Below the pieces are notes generated by a model. The model had not been told where the DNA came from and did no database searches. It saw nothing but the letters and a program-made list of their open reading frames with translations. From Rubripirellula sp. (GTDB lineage Bacteria; Planctomycetota; Planctomycetia; Pirellulales; Pirellulaceae): 57,643 nt of DNA. A program made the translations under genes and the position numbers. The stretch is from contig JAPKCI010000011.1 of assembly GCA_028823035.1 (NCBI GenBank), positions 1 through 57,643 on the forward strand, in the 5' to 3' direction. Below are positions 38,390 through 49,400 of the stretch, one piece after another (within the stretch, counting starts at the first letter, position 1; each line of letters begins with the position of its first letter).

Positions 38390-41098
38390 TCAGTCCAAGT
38401 AGGCAAATTCGTTCAAGTTCAGGATCACAAGGCAGACCTGCGCCAGGCCTCTTGTTCGAGGATCGGTTTGGCTTGGTTGCAGATCAGGAACGTAGCTTTC
38501 AAAGTTTGGCATGAACTCGACAAAGTTGTAGGGTTCGCCTGTTTTTTCTGCCATCACCGTGCGGACGATTTCGGTCGGGTAATGGGGTGGTTCGTGATGA
38601 GTGCTCAGCTCTCGCTTGGTGCATGATTTCCAGTGCGTCATGCATTGACCAAGCTCAGCAGCGGTGGGTTGTCGGCCGAGGGCTATTCGAAAGGCTTCCT
38701 GAATAATCGCCAAATCCGTTTCATGTTCTCGGATCAGTCTCGCAGCAAACGCCAGTGATCGGTCTTGTACCTCATCGGCGTTCATCAGGGTCAGTGCCTG
38801 AGGTGCGACGGTTGATGTTTCTCTTAGTTCGCACGACCTGTCGGGGCCTGGTTGATTAAAAAGTTCCATGAACGGGTCACGCAGTCCGCGAATTTTCTCG
38901 GTGTAAATACTGCGCCGGTTGCGTTGCTCTGGCAGTGGGTCTGGTTCATAGACCGATGCAGTTCCCCCCATGATCTGTCGGGGCTGCATGGCAACTTCTG
39001 AATTGATGTCGGGGCGGCAGGGAACGCCGCCGACGGCAGGGTTTAGCTCGGTGCTGACTGCAAGCATGGCATCGCGAAATTCCTCGGCCGTGAGTCTTCG
39101 AGGATGAAAGGCAGCATAGAAGCCTTGGTTGGGATCCTTTTTCAGAAGGGTCTGCAAGTCGTGATGCTGCGTGCTTCGACGATAGGCTCGTGAGGTCAAA
39201 ATAAGGGAGTTGAGTTTTTTTACGGACCATCCGTTATTGATGAACCAGTTCGCCAAATAATCCAACAGTTCAGGATGCGACGGAGGCTTGCCGGTCCCAC
39301 CAAAGTTGTTGGGATTTCCCGCTATACCTTGACCAAAGTGCCAACTCCAAACGCGATTGACCATGACTCTGGCGGTCAGCGGATTGCTCTCTGAGGTGAT
39401 CCAATTTGCCAGCGCCAAACGCCGTTGCCCTTTTTCGGTCGGGAACGGTGACATTGACATTTGCCCCAAACTTTCTGCTGCACTCAGGGCGCCGGGCGTA
39501 ACGGGATCCCCGGCGGCGTAGGCATCGCCACCCGTCAGAATGGTGTCCTTTTCCAGATTGCCTTTATTCCAAGGATTTGCAGGTACAACCACGCGACTGT
39601 TGACTTTGACTCGCTGAATGGTGTTGCCTGTGTATACGGAGTAAGCGATCGGCTCTGTTTTTTCGCGTTCCCAAGTGTGCCTTGCAATGTTTTTCTTGAT
39701 GCGTGCTAGTGAATTTTCATCGCCCGGATCAAGCCCGTTGTCGCCGATCTGCGCTACTCCGTTTTCTGATTTCTTTAGCTTAGCAATTTTCTGGTTCAAT
39801 GAGTCTCGTTGATTGGCATAGGCAGCGATCTTATTCTGGATCCACTTGCTGGCCTGCTTGAATCCAGTCTTGTTTTCATTCGGTAGAAACGGTGTGTCGA
39901 TCTCCGCAAACTGCGTGGTTGAAAAGACTGCCATCATCCGGTAGTAGTCGCGGGTCGGGATGGGATCAAACTTGTGATCATGGCATTTTGCACACTGTAG
40001 CGAGTGGGCTAGAAACGTTTGCCCCACGGAATCGGTAATGTCGTCCAGCCATTGTTGCCGGGTGACTCGGAACACACTCATCCCAGTCTGTTCCCAAGGG
40101 CCCATTCTGAGAAAGCCGGTTGCGATGCGGCTTTCGCTTGTGGCTGACTCGAGTTCGTCACCAGCGATCTGTTCCTGAACAAACTGTGTGTAAGGCTTGT
40201 CCTGATTGAATGCGCGAACGACGTAGTCTCGATAGCGCCAAGCGTTGGGGCGAGCGTAGTCATTGGCGAACCCTGCGGTATCGGCATAGCGGGCAACGTC
40301 CAGCCATTGGCGAGCAAATTGTTCACCGTATTGTCTCGTAGCCAGCAAATCGGCGACGTAGTTTGTTACCGCTTTGTCAGGATCGCGTTCATACGCGGCA
40401 GAAAACTCCGATACCGTTGGCCAACCAGACTGCGTATTGGGGGGCAGACCGGTCAGACCAAAGCTGAGCCGCCTCGCTAGATCGCGGGCATTGGCGGCGG
40501 GCGCAGCTGTGAGTTCCATCTGCTGTAGTTTTCGGTCGATGAACCAATCGACGGGATGCGCTGATGCCGGTACCTGCTCGACTTGCAGTGGTCGATACGC
40601 CCACAGATCCTCTGATTGATAGCGGCGGTTGGTCCACTCATCTGCCAGCCCACCTGTGGTGGCTACCGTCTTGCCTTGGGCATAGAGGTTCTGAATATGT
40701 TCGACCATCTTGACACTGGGCCAGGGAGAACCGAGGTCGATCCACTGCCGTATCCAGTTTTGCTCTTCAGTCGTCAGCTGTTCCGCTTCCTTGGGCGGCA
40801 TTTCATAGCCCGGTTCGGCTCTGGTGGTCGCGACATACAGAAAGCTCTTTCGCCCGTTGTGAGGAATCAGGACTTCCGTTCCGTAGGTTTCGCCTCCTTT
40901 AAGAAGAGCCTCACGGGTACGCATATCTAGCCCGCCAGCGATTTCAGTTTGGTCCGCGCCATGGCAGGATACGCACTTGTCTAAAAAAATCTTTTTGATC
41001 TGCAGGGCAAAGAGTTTCTCGCCGACGGAAGGTTCGTCAGCAGCGAACGCAGAAAATCCGAACGCCAGACTGAGTGAAAAGAAAACAAAAATACGCAT
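38390..41098 (-). CDS. PSCyt1-DUF1549-DUF1553 (PSD1) protein, module 1
   Basis: 902 residues from the ATG at 41098, which starts the signal peptide (MRIFVFFSLSLAFGFSAFA, then ADE). Order: planctomycete cytochrome C domain with the haem site C42-VS-C45-H46 and EMPPKEAEQL; DUF1549 (LARRLSFGLTGLPPN, SARQYGEQFARQWLDVARYADTAGF-type block); a coiled linker; and DUF1553 (RRLALANWITSESNPLTARVMVNRVWSWHFGQGI). The CAKCHDHKFDPI block in the middle is a second conserved CxxCH. Likely a periplasmic multi-domain c-type cytochrome-linked enzyme, function unknown. Paired with the DUF1501 gene downstream. Confidence 0.93.
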   Translation of the reverse strand: MRIFVFFSLSLAFGFSAFAADEPSVGEKLFALQIKKIFLDKCVSCHGADQTEIAGGLDMRTREALLKGGETYGTEVLIPHNGRKSFLYVATTRAEPGYEMPPKEAEQLTTEEQNWIRQWIDLGSPWPSVKMVEHIQNLYAQGKTVATTGGLADEWTNRRYQSEDLWAYRPLQVEQVPASAHPVDWFIDRKLQQMELTAAPAANARDLARRLSFGLTGLPPNTQSGWPTVSEFSAAYERDPDKAVTNYVADLLATRQYGEQFARQWLDVARYADTAGFANDYARPNAWRYRDYVVRAFNQDKPYTQFVQEQIAGDELESATSESRIATGFLRMGPWEQTGMSVFRVTRQQWLDDITDSVGQTFLAHSLQCAKCHDHKFDPIPTRDYYRMMAVFSTTQFAEIDTPFLPNENKTGFKQASKWIQNKIAAYANQRDSLNQKIAKLKKSENGVAQIGDNGLDPGDENSLARIKKNIARHTWEREKTEPIAYSVYTGNTIQRVKVNSRVVVPANPWNKGNLEKDTILTGGDAYAAGDPVTPGALSAAESLGQMSMSPFPTEKGQRRLALANWITSESNPLTARVMVNRVWSWHFGQGIAGNPNNFGGTGKPPSHPELLDYLANWFINNGWSVKKLNSLILTSRAYRRSTQHHDLQTLLKKDPNQGFYAAFHPRRLTAEEFRDAMLAVSTELNPAVGGVPCRPDINSEVAMQPRQIMGGTASVYEPDPLPEQRNRRSIYTEKIRGLRDPFMELFNQPGPDRSCELRETSTVAPQALTLMNADEVQDRSLAFAARLIREHETDLAIIQEAFRIALGRQPTAAELGQCMTHWKSCTKRELSTHHEPPHYPTEIVRTVMAEKTGEPYNFVEFMPNFESYVPDLQPSQTDPRTRGLAQVCLVILNLNEFAYLD

Positions 41099-41384
41099 CA
41101 AGCGGTTTCTATCTGTCGGTATTGAAATTTCGAAAGAGACCAACCGAACTGCCTTACGGAGCCCCTCTATGAGGTCGTTTTCGTTGCATCTAGTTTATCA
41201 CGAAGGCCGTAAATTTGCAAGGATTTCAACTATCCGCGCTAACCATGCGATGGCAATTGCTCGCATCCTTTTCTGCAATCAGGCGATTCCGACGAAACAC
41301 CATTCTGTGCGACGGTTTCGGTATGACGCAGGTCACAGTTGTGTAGAAGGTTTTGTGAACGGTGGTGTTAACCGTGTCGCCAAG

Positions 41385-43499
41385 TCATGGGGTGTCGGTC
41401 TGCCGCAACAGTCTTACTGAGTCGATGATGACGTAACCATCGGTGTCAGCGTTCGTAAATTCAACCGTAGCGATGCCTTTGCTGAGTTGGAATGTTCCTA
41501 GGCTGCCAAAACCTGTCATTTGCGGTTTTTTCTGTTGATTGAGCAGTACCGTCTTTCTCTGGTCAGCTGATTTGACAGTAATTGGGACATTGGTGGCTCG
41601 ATTGGGATGAGCCGTCCATGAGATTTGGACGTCATACGGACCGCTGGCGGGAACTTGCAGTTCAAAGCGCGCCGATTGCAGGCCCTTTCCGGCATCGCTG
41701 TCATGCCGATACCCGATTCCAACAAACGGTCCGACTGACGCGCTGATGGAATCAAATCCGTCGAGCTTGGCGGCATTGTCATCTGCCACTATTCCAGTGA
41801 TGGTCTTGATGTCGATCCCGTTCAGCGATACTCGCTTGGGTCCGGTCCAGATTAGAATCTGCTCGTCGGCCAGCAGCCGTTCACGGAGTGAATCGAATGA
41901 GATGTCCTGCACACTCGTGCCAGCTTTGACCGATTGCACTGCTGCGGTCGCGGCAGTCTGTGCCAACGCCATGAAGACGGGCTCCATGCGGATTGAGCCA
42001 AACGCGATGTGCGAGGCGCTTAGGCATACCGGAACTAACAGATTTGTGCATTCCTTTGCATTGGGAATTAGCGAGCCGTAGTCAATTGGAAATGGAGAAA
42101 ACCCGCCTACCTGCACGTCCCCTTCGTTGCGGACATTACCGTTTTTGTCCACATGCCGTTGAACATGGTGTGAGTCCATCGTGTACGCCGCAAGACCAAT
42201 GGGATGCGGCGCAGTTGTTTTTCCCTGGCAGTTGTTCTGGGTCATTACATAATTGCCCACCATCCGACGGGCCTCGCGGATGTACAGTTGGTGCTGCCAG
42301 CCATCTGAACGTTCAAACTCGTCCCGGCACGGACCCCACTGGGATACTTGCTGTCGCATTGACTCGGGTACGCGAGGGTGATTCGCAAGCGTCCACATCA
42401 ACCCTTGTTGGTAATCACGGTGTTGGCGAACGATCGACTCTCGTTCGGCATAGCTTGCTTCAGGATACAGATAACTCTGCCCGATATAGTCAGTTGAAAA
42501 ACCTCGGTTGTTGTTGATGTCCGTTTTTCGGTTTGGCATCAGAGAAAAAGACCAGGGAAGGACTTTAGCGCCCGATTCGAAATTGCGAAAAAGTAACTCA
42601 TACTGTGCTGGGTCGTAGGCATTTGGCTTGATGAAATCGAGCCGATTTTCAGGTTGATCCGTCAGGCACATGCGGAAACAGAACGCTTGCACGCGATGAT
42701 CGCCATCGCCTTCGACACCGGGCCCATCAGCGGCGATACCCGCAAGCAGTCCGCTGTCTGGGTTGCCCGGAACAACGTAGGGATCGACACTGGCGTGGAA
42801 CTGATGATGGATTGAGCGGCGTGTCTGGACGCCATTGAGCGTTTCGTCGTAAAGACTGTTGGCCTCTCGCCCAACGGTGTAGGAAACACCGGCACCTGCC
42901 AAGAGGTCACCTTCATAGGTGGCGTCAATGAAGCATCGACCGCGATAATGTTTCTGATCGGTTGTCACAATCGCGGTGATGCGAGTTTTGTCCATCAACA
43001 CGCCCCGTACCCGCGGCGAGTTTGGTTTCAGGCGAGTGCGGTCAAGTCGGGCCTGATAAACAACCACAATGTCATGCTCAGCGACAAGTGCACGCATTAT
43101 TTTCAGAGCGGTTGATGGCTCAAACGTCCACATTGTGTCCTCGTCAACAGACGTTCGGCTTTGTCCGCCACTGCGATAGGATTCGGGCCGTTCCCATTGC
43201 CAGTTTGTTGGCACGTCATAGTGCTTGCGTACTCGTTGGTAGAACTCACGCGAAATGCCTCCAATCGCTGACTTGTTTCCGATGTCGGTTTGGCCCAGAC
43301 CGCCCGTTGTCAAACCGCCAATTCGTTTGCCAGGCTCCAATACGATTACAGATCCACCCATCCGTTTCACTTGCACGGCGGCTACGATGCCTGCCGAAGT
43401 CCCGCCATAAACGACAACGTCATAAATGCGTTGATCTTGCTCGCTACCTTTCACGGTTGGGTAGAAAAAGAACAAAGGTGCTAGCAGGATGATTGGCAT
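41385..43499 (-). CDS. Secreted FAD-dependent oxidoreductase with C-terminal golvesin-like domain
   Basis: 704 residues from the ATG at 43499, where a signal peptide starts (MPIILLAPLFFFYPTVKGSEQ); the longer frame from 43529 adds ten residues. The first 450 or so form an FAD_oxidored domain (YDVVVYGGTSAGIVAAVQVKRMGGSVIVLEPGKRIGGLTTGGLG, then DATYEGDLLAGAGVSYTVGREANSLYDE and the conserved HPIGLAAYTMDSHHV). Residues about 600-700 (GKGLQSARFELQVPASGPYDVQISWTAH…) form a golvesin/xanthan-lyase-type beta-sandwich that binds carbohydrate in relatives. Substrate unknown. It stands about 290 bases upstream of PSD1 module 1 on the same strand. Confidence 0.88.
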   Translation of the reverse strand: MPIILLAPLFFFYPTVKGSEQDQRIYDVVVYGGTSAGIVAAVQVKRMGGSVIVLEPGKRIGGLTTGGLGQTDIGNKSAIGGISREFYQRVRKHYDVPTNWQWERPESYRSGGQSRTSVDEDTMWTFEPSTALKIMRALVAEHDIVVVYQARLDRTRLKPNSPRVRGVLMDKTRITAIVTTDQKHYRGRCFIDATYEGDLLAGAGVSYTVGREANSLYDETLNGVQTRRSIHHQFHASVDPYVVPGNPDSGLLAGIAADGPGVEGDGDHRVQAFCFRMCLTDQPENRLDFIKPNAYDPAQYELLFRNFESGAKVLPWSFSLMPNRKTDINNNRGFSTDYIGQSYLYPEASYAERESIVRQHRDYQQGLMWTLANHPRVPESMRQQVSQWGPCRDEFERSDGWQHQLYIREARRMVGNYVMTQNNCQGKTTAPHPIGLAAYTMDSHHVQRHVDKNGNVRNEGDVQVGGFSPFPIDYGSLIPNAKECTNLLVPVCLSASHIAFGSIRMEPVFMALAQTAATAAVQSVKAGTSVQDISFDSLRERLLADEQILIWTGPKRVSLNGIDIKTITGIVADDNAAKLDGFDSISASVGPFVGIGYRHDSDAGKGLQSARFELQVPASGPYDVQISWTAHPNRATNVPITVKSADQRKTVLLNQQKKPQMTGFGSLGTFQLSKGIATVEFTNADTDGYVIIDSVRLLRQTDTP

Positions 43500-43799
43500 G
43501 GAACTGCCATCGCGGCGTATCGTCAGCATGATATCTCTCTGAGAAAAAATGAGCGAGCCAAGTTAACGGCGACTTTGATTGTGACGGAAACGATTGATCT
43601 GCTTGTGATAGTCTGCGACACGCATTTTTTAGTGTTTCAACCAGGCCCTGGTTTGCCAAACGTTCAAACGATGGTTCACAACCCATTTTGAAATGACTTG
43701 GTCGCACGCAGTGATGGATGTCACATAGAGCGAGCAGAAAGGGACGGGCGATGAGTCAGGTTCACGGCAATGACGACCGATGCAGCAGAAACACAGTTT
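43500..43799. other. Intergenic region upstream of the FAD oxidoreductase, no gene seen
   Basis: About 300 bases. Short frames exist (43444-43707, 43721-44005 on the minus strand) but overlap genes or each other, and none has protein-like character. Confidence 0.45.
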
Positions 43800-44120
43800 C
43801 TAAGGCTGACGCGATCTTGCAAACATACCGAGCCCAAGTAAGGCAATTGCGATGATGTGGAGCGTGGCGTTGACAAGTCCGTAGTTTTCTGAAAGCGTCG
43901 CTGCAAACGTATGCGGAAGGTGTGGGTTTTGGAAGATTTTGGGAAGGACGAGAAAGCGGAAAAGAAACCCAACGGCGGTGAGGACAAAAAACAACACTGA
44001 TCCAATGATCGTCAATGTCGATCCCGGTTCCTTTCCGAGTCGTGTGAAGGCAGCAGTTGCGAGTACTGCAGTTACGCAAAAAGCAAGTGCCGCCAAAAAT
44101 ACCGTTGTGAATTCGTTCAT
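43800..44120 (-). CDS. Small membrane protein, three helices
   Basis: 106 residues, not recognised. Three hydrophobic segments: about 7-24 (VFLAALAFCVTAVLATAAF), 36-58 (LTIIGSVLFFVLTAVGFLFRFLVLP) and 84-101 (NATLHIIAIALLGLGMFA). The rest is short loops. No signal or conserved catalytic residues. It is alone on the minus strand, preceded by a 690-base AT-richer region. Confidence 0.6.
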   Translation of the reverse strand: MNEFTTVFLAALAFCVTAVLATAAFTRLGKEPGSTLTIIGSVLFFVLTAVGFLFRFLVLPKIFQNPHLPHTFAATLSENYGLVNATLHIIAIALLGLGMFARSRQP

Positions 44121-44810
44121 GATTTATCGTTGTTTAGGGCAGGATCTGGTTGTGCGACGCTGACAGCAGCAAGATGCAATGCGAAGAATTTGCCAAACGT
44201 AGCAATGCTTTTGTTTTCTTTTTTTGTGGCATCGCAGTGTGGTCATGTTGGCGGTTTACGCGTTAAAACGAATTTTTTTTAACGTTGCACGATTGTGCTT
44301 GTACTATTCAAAATTTCGTCGAGAACCGCACACCACGCTGTGACCAAGACTCGATTCGGTTGCCAGAAATTCTGTATGGTTATATGCCGTTGGAAAGGTC
44401 ATTCGCTGGGTCTGGTATTTTTCGCAGAGCTTTGGTTTTCTTGAATATGAACTGTCGATCGCCGTGAATTATATGGGATTTTCAACTCGCTCGGGTGATG
44501 GAAATGGCGGAAACATTCGCGGATAACGCTGCTGGGGCGCCGGTTGCGACTGGGCAAGCAAGTTTTTGTGCAGAAGCACGGCTCGCTTTTGATATGATGA
44601 GCATGCTCAGGATTGCAAAGCTTGTGCGTTAATCGGTCATGTGTTGTGTTTTAGACTGTCACGGTACACAACCCAATGTTTTCCGAGTCACAAACTTTCA
44701 TGGACTCCGCTGAAAGCTAGATGCAAAGCAGCCGGAGTTTTCAGATCGTTGTGATCTCGCCGCTGATTTTCGTCGTGTTTTTGTTACTGCAAATAAACGA
44801 GAGGCTAACC
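44121..44810. other. Divergent intergenic region, no gene seen
   Basis: About 690 bases, AT-richer than its neighbours. It contains an inverted repeat at 44261-44284 (CGTTAAAA … TTTTAACG, 8-bp stem, with a T8 run inside). It should carry the promoter of the DUF1552 gene. No gene is supported. Confidence 0.5.
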
Positions 44811-46208
44811 ATGACCAATCGCCGCAATTTCCTTCAGGCAGGAATGTTGGGTGCTGGTACCGGTGCTGTTGGCGTGACGCGTCAATTGTTTGCCAGCGCG
44901 GCAGATGGTAAGCAACCGAAACGGTTCATTTTTATACACAAGGGCAATGGCCTACTGCCCAGCACCTTGGCACCCCCGAGTCTGAGCCAGGAAGATGCCG
45001 AGAAAGAGAAACGCAAGGAAGCGTTCAGTGTGGATCTTGCTGCTCACGATTTGCCGAACTGGATGCAGTCTCTGGATGATCACAAAGAAAATCTTACCAT
45101 CTTGCAGGGTCTGTCCGGCAAAATGTGTACGACGGGGCACCACACTTGGCAGTCGTCGCTCGGTGTCTACAAAGCAAACGAGCGTCTGAGTTCGATAAAA
45201 TGGGCAACAGTCGACTTTGAGCTTGCACGTCTGTTCCCTTCGCCACTTGAGCATATTGAACTTGCGTGTTTCCCGACTGGAGGCGGCAATTCACGTGGCA
45301 ATATCAATGGTATCGAAAAAGGGTTTTCCGCGCGGGGACCACAACAGCCCAACTATGCGTTCGGGTCGCCGAAAATCGCCATGCGAGAACTGTTCAAGTC
45401 GGTTTCAAACAGTGAGAGTGCAAAGACCCAATACCAGCTCAATCGTCTCGTACTTGAGTTTGCCGCAAAACAACAGTTAGGGCTTACCGGCGAGCTGACC
45501 GGGTTAGAGCGTGCCAAGGTTTTGAACTACGCGAACTCGATTGAGGACATTCGTAAACGGAATCGAAAAGTCGATGAAATGTCAGATTCGATTCGCAGAT
45601 GCGTACCAACCCTCGACTCAAAGTATTTTGCCGATGATGTAAGTACCGTTGATCGCCAGATCGGTTTTTCTGAAATACTGTTGGCCACTCTGATGTCGGG
45701 AATGGTAAATGTGGTCACCTTCACGGTCGATGAGCTGGGTACACCTTACACGGGAGTATCCGACGTAGAGAATGAAACGATCAATCTGCATGATGTCGGC
45801 CATGGCAAACCGGTGGGGCGATTCCAAGCTGAGGAAGTGCGAGAGAAGGTTAGGCATCATCACATGGATCTGATCAATACCATCGTCAGCCGTTTGAAAG
45901 CGGTTCCCGAAGGTGACGGCAATATGTTTGACAATACCATGCTGTTGTATTTTCCGGACAATGGTGAAACGCACCATAGTCATGGTACCGAGTGGCCATT
46001 TATCGTTTTGGCAGGACGTAATTCAAAACTGGATGTTGCTGGAAAGTATGTACGGCTTCCAGCGTGGGGGAAATCTGGGCATCAGACGTTGGGTAACTGG
46101 TACACCACGATTCTTAACGCCTACGGCAACCCGATTCCGCACTACGGTGATTTTGACATTACGCTTGAGGCAGATCAGTCAGGTCCCATCCGTCAGTTTC
46201 TCGGCTAA
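44811..46208 (+). CDS. DUF1552 protein (Tat-type leader)
   Basis: 465 residues from the ATG at 44811 (MTNRRNFLQAGMLGAGTGAVGV), preceded by GAGAGG at 8 bases; the frame is open from 44721 but that start has no ribosome site. The leader has the RR of a Tat signal. DUF1552 is related in fold to DUF1501. Seen here: KRFIFIHKGNGLLPSTLAPPS, GHHTWQSSLGVY, LDGLSGKMCTTG-type blocks, YFPDNGETHHSHGTEWPFIVLAGR and SGHQTLGNWYTTILNAYGNP, with the His/Asp residues of a metal-site fold. The gene is followed 260 bases later by PSD1 module 2, so they may be a related unit. Confidence 0.87.
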   Translation: MTNRRNFLQAGMLGAGTGAVGVTRQLFASAADGKQPKRFIFIHKGNGLLPSTLAPPSLSQEDAEKEKRKEAFSVDLAAHDLPNWMQSLDDHKENLTILQGLSGKMCTTGHHTWQSSLGVYKANERLSSIKWATVDFELARLFPSPLEHIELACFPTGGGNSRGNINGIEKGFSARGPQQPNYAFGSPKIAMRELFKSVSNSESAKTQYQLNRLVLEFAAKQQLGLTGELTGLERAKVLNYANSIEDIRKRNRKVDEMSDSIRRCVPTLDSKYFADDVSTVDRQIGFSEILLATLMSGMVNVVTFTVDELGTPYTGVSDVENETINLHDVGHGKPVGRFQAEEVREKVRHHHMDLINTIVSRLKAVPEGDGNMFDNTMLLYFPDNGETHHSHGTEWPFIVLAGRNSKLDVAGKYVRLPAWGKSGHQTLGNWYTTILNAYGNPIPHYGDFDITLEADQSGPIRQFLG

Positions 46209-46468
46209 ATATCCAGATTGGATGAGGTCTTTTCTGGAAGTCATTCAGGCAGCAGCAGGGATGGGCAAGAAATGCGACTGTCGAAAACAGTTTTCGTTTG
46301 GTGGAATCCGGAGCGATCCGATGGGTTCGCCGGTTGGTGCCGCTTCCAGCCACGCTGGAAATAAATATACTTGTGTCGGTTCGAGAATCGTTGTTGGCGA
46401 GGATCGGGCGCAACCCGTTTGGTTGACTGGTTACAGTTGTTGATTTGTTGAGTGACAAAGGTTTGTTA

Positions 46469-49400
46469 ATGAATTGTGATGACAGAGCAGCAGGCAGTGG
46501 GTGTTTCACTCGTCGCTTTGTTTCCTCGCCTTTGCTGGTTGCACTTGCCGGGCTTGCTTTCTTAAGTACAAGCGTCCGAGCGGTTGAGCCTGTCGACTTC
46601 AATCGCGACATTCGTGTATTGTTGTCGGATAACTGTTTTGCCTGCCATGGCTTTGATGCGGCAGCACGAACTACCGATCTGCGTCTCGACACGCGTGAGG
46701 GGGCGACGGCGGATCTGGGAGGCTATTCAGCTCTGGTGCCAGGTGATGCAAAAAACAGCAGACTATTAAAGCGGATCATGTCGACTGATGAATCCATGCG
46801 TATGCCGCCTGGTGATGCACACAAAAAGCCACTGAGTTCAGAAGCGGTTGAGTTGATTCGGCGGTGGATCGACGAGGGTGCTGTGTGGGGAAAGCATTGG
46901 TCGTTTCAGCCACCTGTTGCGGCCACGATCCCTGCTGATGGTACTCACCCGATTGATCATTTCGTTAACAGAAGGTTGTTGGCGAAGGACAGGCAATTGT
47001 CGCCCAGAGCTGCTACGCACACTCTTGCCCGTCGCATTGCGTTCGATTTGACCGGTCTGCCACCCACTGCTGCTGATGTGGCGGCCCTGGCCGAGCAACC
47101 AACGCCGGCAGAGTGGTCGCGTTGGATACAAGGGCTATTGGATTCTCCGCACTTCGGTGAACGGATGGCAATGTGGTGGCTTGACGGTGCGCGCTACAGT
47201 GACACCGATGGGTTTCAAGCGGATGCAACACGGCAGAATTGGCCGTGGCGTGATTGGGTTGTTGCAGCGTTCAATCGAAATATGCCATTTGATGATTTCA
47301 CAATCGAGCAATTCGCTGGTGATTTGTTGCCCGACGCCAGTGATGAACAGCGTCTTGCGACCTGTTTTCATCGGAACCATATGCACAATGGCGAGGGCGG
47401 TCGGGACCCTGCTGAGTCGCGGGTCGATTATGTTCTGGATCGAACCAATACAATGGGGACGCTGTGGTTGGGACTGACGTTAGGTTGCACACAATGCCAC
47501 GATCATAAGTTTGATCCGATTTCACAGCAGGCCTACTATAGCTTGACCGCCTATTTCAACAGTATTGATGAGAATGGTAGTGCCGGTGGCGGCGCTAAGC
47601 CGTTTCTCAAATACCGGTCACCACTTGCCAAACAAGTGGTTGATGAAGCTGCGTTGGTGCTTGTCGAAATGAAGAAACGGCTGGACGCGGTCAAAACACA
47701 AGCCGAGCCTGAGTTTGCAATTAAGCTCGATCACATGATCGCTGCTGCGAGGGATTCATTCCAGCCTTGGACGATTGTTCTACCAGCTGCGCTTCGGTCC
47801 ACTGAGGGTACGGTGTTGTCGGCTGATGGCAACGGAATGGTAACCTCCAACGACAGCGGCAAGGTGCAGGACGATTTCATTGTCGAGGTACCATCGGATG
47901 CGATTGATCGAATCTCCGGAATCCGACTGGAAGTATTCGCCGATCCAAAACAGCATGATGGAAAGTATTCCTATGCGAGTACTGGTGAGTTCATCTTGAC
48001 CAATGCTAAGTTACAGCTACGCAGTCGGGACAACGCTTCGGTAACAGATGTTGCCCTAATTAGAGCTACGGCCAGTATTGAGGGGAAAGGTGAGGATACT
48101 AAGTATGGCAGGGCGTCGGGAACTTTGGACGATGATCCGCGGACGGGCTGGACGACTCGAACCAAGCCCGTTGAACCGGTTCAGGTGATCGTGTTCGAAC
48201 TTGCTGAGCCAATCGTGCTCAGCAGTGATTCAACACTTGATGTGGTGCTGATGCAGCGGTCGTTGGCGCCCCGTGAATTAATCGGACGATTCCGACTCAG
48301 CGTCACGAACCAGCGAGGTCAAGCAGTCAGGTCGCTGGGGCCAATGCCGATGGAACGCTTAGCCCAATCGGTTGTAGAACACGAAGCTGCTGATCCTGAA
48401 AATAAGTACACGGTCGCCGATTTGCCGGGGGATCTGCGGCGACAGTTGCTAGATCAATTTCTCAGTGATTTTAGTCCCTGGGAAATGGCTTCACAGCAGC
48501 ACGGAATAGCTTCACGACAAGTCAATGATGCGAATAAATCCGCGGGTGATATGAACGTCACAGTGTTATCGGAGCGGCCAGAGGCGAGGAAGACGCATGT
48601 TTTAGTACGAGGGGTCTGGGACCAGCATGGTGAAGAAGTGCGGCCGGCAGTGTTGTCCGCCGTCTTGCCAGCGCCGCCCGAGACTGTCCGGTCGCGACTT
48701 GAGTTGGCAAAGTGGGTTGTTTCTAGACAGAATCCATTGACTGCTCGGGTAATTGTCAACCACGTTTGGCAGCTGTTCTTTGGTTCCGGTTTGGTTCGAA
48801 CGCCTAATGATTTTGGATCACAGGGTGAAATGCCAACGCATCCCGACCTACTTGATTGGCTTGCGGTTGACTTCATGGAACACGATTGGGATTTCAAACA
48901 TCTGGTGCGACAGATTGTGACAAGCCGGACTTATCAACAGGATAGTCGGGTTACTGCTGAATTGCTGATTCAGGACCCAGAGAACCGACTGCTGGCACGT
49001 GGGGCACGTTTTAGGTTGCCGAGTTGGATGATTCGTGATTCCGCTTTGGCTTCCAGCGGATTGCTGAACCCAGCGGTGGGTGGGCCGCCGATGTTTGCGT
49101 ATCAGCCGCAAGGTGTCTGGCAGGATCAGTTCATGGGGCGATTCACGTACAAACCGACGTTAGGGCCTGGTCAGTATCGGCGTACGCTGTACACGTTTTG
49201 GCGTCGCAGTAGTTCACCAACGTTTCTGTTCGACTCTGCAATGCGGCGGACCTGCGAAGTGATCCCCAGACTAACCAATACGCCTTTGCACGCACTGACA
49301 TTGTTGAACGATGTAACGGCCTTGGAGTCTGCTCGCACTTTGGCCGAGAGAGGCTGGCAGAACAATCCTGAGATGACGGCAGAGTCGCGTATCAAGGCAA